Source: Agathobaculum sp. NTUH-O15-33
GTDB taxonomy: Bacteria > Bacillota > Clostridia > Oscillospirales > Butyricicoccaceae
DNA: 64,000 nucleotides
Assembly (NCBI RefSeq): GCF_033193315.1
Contig: NZ_CP136187.1
Coordinates: forward strand, 1,054,001-1,118,000
Direction of reading: 5' to 3'
Within the stretch, counting starts at the first letter, position 1. Each line of letters opens with the position of its first letter. Both the position numbers and the translations under genes were made by a program. The notes beneath the pieces are model-generated. The model worked only from the letters and a program-made list of their open reading frames with translations. It ran no database searches and was not told the DNA's origin. Of this stretch, positions 61,949 to 64,000 are shown in pieces.

Positions 61949-62800
61949 TTGAAACGACGAAAAACAGTACGCGCAGGTCGTTTGGTATGGGATATTGTAT
62001 ATCCCGTACCAAACCCGCGCGATGATGAATATGTGCGCAAAAAGAAAAAACAAATAAGTGCGCGGGCCATGGAGCTGACTAACTGCAATTCGGCACAACG
62101 GAAGCTGGAGCTGCGCATGGCGGCAGCGTTTGACCTGTCTGATCTGGTCGTAACGCTTACTTTTGGGGATTGGGCGCTACCAAGTGACTGCAAGGCGGGG
62201 CGAAAGCTGCTGAGTAAATTCTTACGCCAACTTCGCGAATATAGGAACGCGCGCGGACAAGAACTATTTTATATCATCTGCCCTGAAGGATTGCACGGCG
62301 ATCATAGATTGCATTTTCACTTGATACTAAACCAAACGGAAAATGATCTCGAAGTTATCCGCAGTCTTTGGCCGCATGGTGACCAAATAGATTTACGGCA
62401 TATATATGATAAAACCGGATACGGCGAATCAGGGTATAGCGGCTGGGCCGGATACCTATCTAAGGAACGAAGGGAAGCATCCCTAAATGGTAAGCGGATG
62501 TTTACCTGCTCCCGAAACTTGCCAAAGCCTAAAGTTACTTATGACTGGGTGGATGACGGTTCAACCGTCGAAGCGCCGCCCGGCGCGACGAATGTGGTCG
62601 AGAGCGGCGACCGCAACGAGTTTGCATCATTCAAAGCTGTTAAATACCTGCTGCCAAAGGCGGCGGTCAAATCGTCCGTTTCTTTTATTTCTGGCTCGAA
62701 GCTACCATTAACTAAGGGACGCGGGCGTAGAAAAGTAGAAAGACGGGTAGACAAACCAAAGCAAAAACGGTACAATAAGAGACAAGGAGAAGCCGTATGA
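61949..62800 (+). CDS. HUH-type replication/relaxase-like protein
   Basis: 283 residues; TTG start after GGGAGGTG. LHFHLILN, near residue 128, is the HUH motif; YLSKERRE supplies a candidate tyrosine; FTCSRNLPKP matches the RCWSHSKNL region of the prophage 1 protein at 29608. The C-terminus is very basic. It has its own promoter and a leader hairpin, implying separate control. Confidence 0.75.
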   Translation: MKRRKTVRAGRLVWDIVYPVPNPRDDEYVRKKKKQISARAMELTNCNSAQRKLELRMAAAFDLSDLVVTLTFGDWALPSDCKAGRKLLSKFLRQLREYRNARGQELFYIICPEGLHGDHRLHFHLILNQTENDLEVIRSLWPHGDQIDLRHIYDKTGYGESGYSGWAGYLSKERREASLNGKRMFTCSRNLPKPKVTYDWVDDGSTVEAPPGATNVVESGDRNEFASFKAVKYLLPKAAVKSSVSFISGSKLPLTKGRGRRKVERRVDKPKQKRYNKRQGEAV

Positions 62801-62955
62801 TTAAAAACGGTTGGTACTGCTGCCCGCAGTGTGGGCGCAAGCTTTTCCCGGTCAGCGACAAGACGCTGATTAAAGACCTGCTTTTTCAGTGTAAGCACTG
62901 TAAGGCAAAAGTGAATATTGAAATCGAGCCACGAGCCTACGAGCTAGGAGCCTAA
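62797..62955 (+). CDS. zinc-ribbon protein of the Com/KTR type, 52 residues
   Basis: YCCPQCGRKLF and FQCKHCKAKV give two CxxC pairs, as in Mu Com and cysteine-rich KTR proteins. Overlaps the Rep stop in ATGA, so co-translated with it. Confidence 0.7.
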   Translation: MIKNGWYCCPQCGRKLFPVSDKTLIKDLLFQCKHCKAKVNIEIEPRAYELGA

Positions 62956-62996
62956 ACACAAACCGGATTGCCGGTATGTGTTTGGGCTCTTTTTTG
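62951..62996 (+). terminator. terminator after the Rep unit
   Basis: CCTAAACACA ... TGTGTTTGGG stem followed by CTTTTTTG. Confidence 0.75.
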
Positions 62997-63019
62997 TTTG
63001 CCTGAAAGGGGGCGATGCA

Positions 63020-63229
63020 GTGAAGACGCTGGAAGAAATGGCCGAAGAGTACGAGCGCAATCTCGTGCCGCTGCGCCGCCGTAGAGATGCGTTGCGAGAG
63101 AAGGTCAAGCATGTTTGGTCACGGGACGAACGCAATTTGCTATGGCGACGCATTGGTATTTTGGACGGCATGATCACCAGCAGTGCCCAAGATATTGCGC
63201 AAATGCGTGGTGATGCCCACGGCATCTAA
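63020..63229 (+). CDS. hypothetical phage protein, 69 residues
   Basis: GTG after AAAGGGGGCG. A strongly charged helical protein (EEMAEEYERNLVPLRRRRDALREK), a type often preceding HNH genes. Overlaps the next gene by 17 bp. Confidence 0.6.
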   Translation: MKTLEEMAEEYERNLVPLRRRRDALREKVKHVWSRDERNLLWRRIGILDGMITSSAQDIAQMRGDAHGI

Positions 63230-63593
63230 GCCACTAAGGCCGTGCCGTCATCCGGGGTGCGCTGTGCTGGTGCGCGGCGGCTATTGTGATCAGCATAGGC
63301 CGCCAGAGCGTCGCAGCGAGCAAAGCCGCGCTTGGCATAGCTGGTACAGCCTGCCGATATGGACGGACGACCTGCGGCCCACGCAGCTGCTACAAGAACC
63401 GTTCTGCCGCGAATGCGCTGCACATGGCCGCCGCCGCGTGCAAGCAACGGACGTTGACCACATCGTAGACCATCAGGGCGATTGGGCAAGGTTTACCGAT
63501 CGTAGCAACTTGCAAAGTCTGTGTCATAGCTGCCATAGCCGCAAAACTATGGCGCAAATCATACGAAAACGCGCTAAAAAATCGTGCCGATAG
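63213..63593 (+). CDS. HNH endonuclease
   Basis: 126 residues. CRHPGCAVLVRGGYCDQH at the N-terminus binds zinc; ATDVDHIVDH is the HNH core and SLCHSCHSRKT the second zinc part. HNH proteins beside terminase genes nick DNA at cos sites of HK97-type phages. Confidence 0.92.
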   Translation: MPTASKPLRPCRHPGCAVLVRGGYCDQHRPPERRSEQSRAWHSWYSLPIWTDDLRPTQLLQEPFCRECAAHGRRRVQATDVDHIVDHQGDWARFTDRSNLQSLCHSCHSRKTMAQIIRKRAKKSCR

Positions 63594-63653
63594 CGGCGCT
63601 ACTGGCCGAACGTTTGGACGCTGGTGCGCACCGACGCGGCGCGCGACTTTGGC

Positions 63654-63673
63654 GATAAATCCATGGATTTATC
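63654..63673. promoter_or_regulatory. 20-bp perfect palindrome
   Basis: GATAAATCCATGGATTTATC reads the same on both strands, in the gap between the HNH gene and the next gene. A cos- or operator-type site is possible. Confidence 0.5.
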
Positions 63674-63770
63674 GGGATACCCCCCGATCAAAAAAGTTTG
63701 CGATCGAGGGGCGCAAGACCGCATGGCCTCCTCTGCACAGGATTTTTTCCCAATGGAAGGAGAAGCAAAA

Positions 63771-64000
63771 GTGAGTGAAAACAAAATGCCGGGAACGGCG
63801 GGGCCGGGCGAGCTGGCGACGGCGATAGAACCGGCGTGGTTTATGCCGGAAAAAATACTGCTGGTACCGATTGATGAGCTGGTGCCCTATGCTCGCAATG
63901 CCAGAACGCATAGTGATGCGCAGCTTGCACAGCTGCGTGCAAGCATTCGTGAATTTGGATTTGTAAACCCGGTGCTTATCGACAGTGACAGAAATATTAT
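63771..64000 (+). CDS. ParB-domain DNA methyltransferase (partial)
   Basis: GTG after AAGGAGAAG. The 76 visible residues include VPIDELVPYARNARTHSDAQ and IREFGFVNPVLID, the ParB-like N-terminal domain that precedes a DNA methylase domain in many phages. The methylase part lies beyond the window, so that assignment is inferred. Confidence 0.75.
   Translation, partial: MSENKMPGTAGPGELATAIEPAWFMPEKILLVPIDELVPYARNARTHSDAQLAQLRASIREFGFVNPVLIDSDRNI

Noticed and set aside
1..64000. tRNA or rRNA genes as attachment sites
   Set aside because: I saw none in the window. Both prophage junctions at cotJC are inside protein-coding sequence.

Overview
The window looks like a chromosomal stretch of a spore-forming, GC-rich anaerobic Clostridia (Oscillospirales-like gut lineage; inferred from sigma-A promoters, AGGAGG ribosome sites, GTG/TTG starts, a CotJC spore-coat gene, TRAP uptake and clostridial-type mobile elements). 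It has four parts: the end of an integrated element, an intact-looking 19 kb catabolic operon, a complete 31.4 kb prophage, and the first 11.6 kb of a second prophage.

1-~735: end of a conjugative-type element. A ParB-like gene (minus strand, cut by the window edge, with a frameshift in an A8 tract) lies beside two terminator hairpins. The element abuts a truncated PrpR-N sensor domain, so it appears to have destroyed the regulator gene that is divergent from the operon.

1146-20186: one plus-strand catabolic operon starting from a sigma-A-like promoter. It encodes a class III CoA-transferase, an HMG-CoA-lyase-type enzyme, LeuC/LeuD-type hydro-lyase subunits, a PrpF-type isomerase, both halves of aconitase X, a 3-hydroxyisobutyrate-type dehydrogenase, a split transketolase, a lone Rossmann domain, two zinc-type alcohol dehydrogenases, an Old Yellow Enzyme/dienoyl-CoA-type reductase, a PhlG/phloretin-hydrolase-like C-C hydrolase, a DUF6282 amidohydrolase-like protein and a three-part TRAP transporter. 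The set suggests uptake of an organic acid or polyketide/aromatic-derived compound, reduction, C-C cleavage, branched tri- or dicarboxylate isomerisation and CoA-dependent lysis. The substrate is unknown. Two genes (CoA-transferase, aconitase X large subunit) carry single-base frameshifts.

20255-52370: spore-coat gene cotJC (manganese-catalase family, minus strand) is split. Its 3' part lies at 20327-20827 and a 36-codon middle part at 52263-52370. Between them is a prophage of about 31.4 kb with a large serine integrase next to the left junction. The left-hand modules hold secreted cargo, ImmA and a repressor with divergent promoters. Small early genes, an AbiH defence gene and a HUH-type Rep protein follow. 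Then come a Hin-like recombinase, terminase, portal, scaffold, capsid, podovirus-like tail proteins, a collagen-like fibre, a 1871-residue virion protein ending in an M23 domain, holin and amidase.

52371-64000: a second serine-integrase prophage starts immediately after the middle cotJC part, so the missing 5' end of cotJC must lie beyond the window. It carries its own lysogeny switch, a replisome organiser with iterons, a DnaB helicase, a broken ParA/CysH locus containing a piece of a pyruvate carboxylase gene, a TOPRIM-like protein, another HUH Rep, HNH endonuclease and the start of a ParB-domain methyltransferase. The double interruption of cotJC resembles skin-type elements that are excised in the sporulating mother cell. 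Precise excision of the first prophage is predicted to restore the reading frame, and its integrase gene has a sigma-K/E-like promoter. This is the most interesting system in the window.
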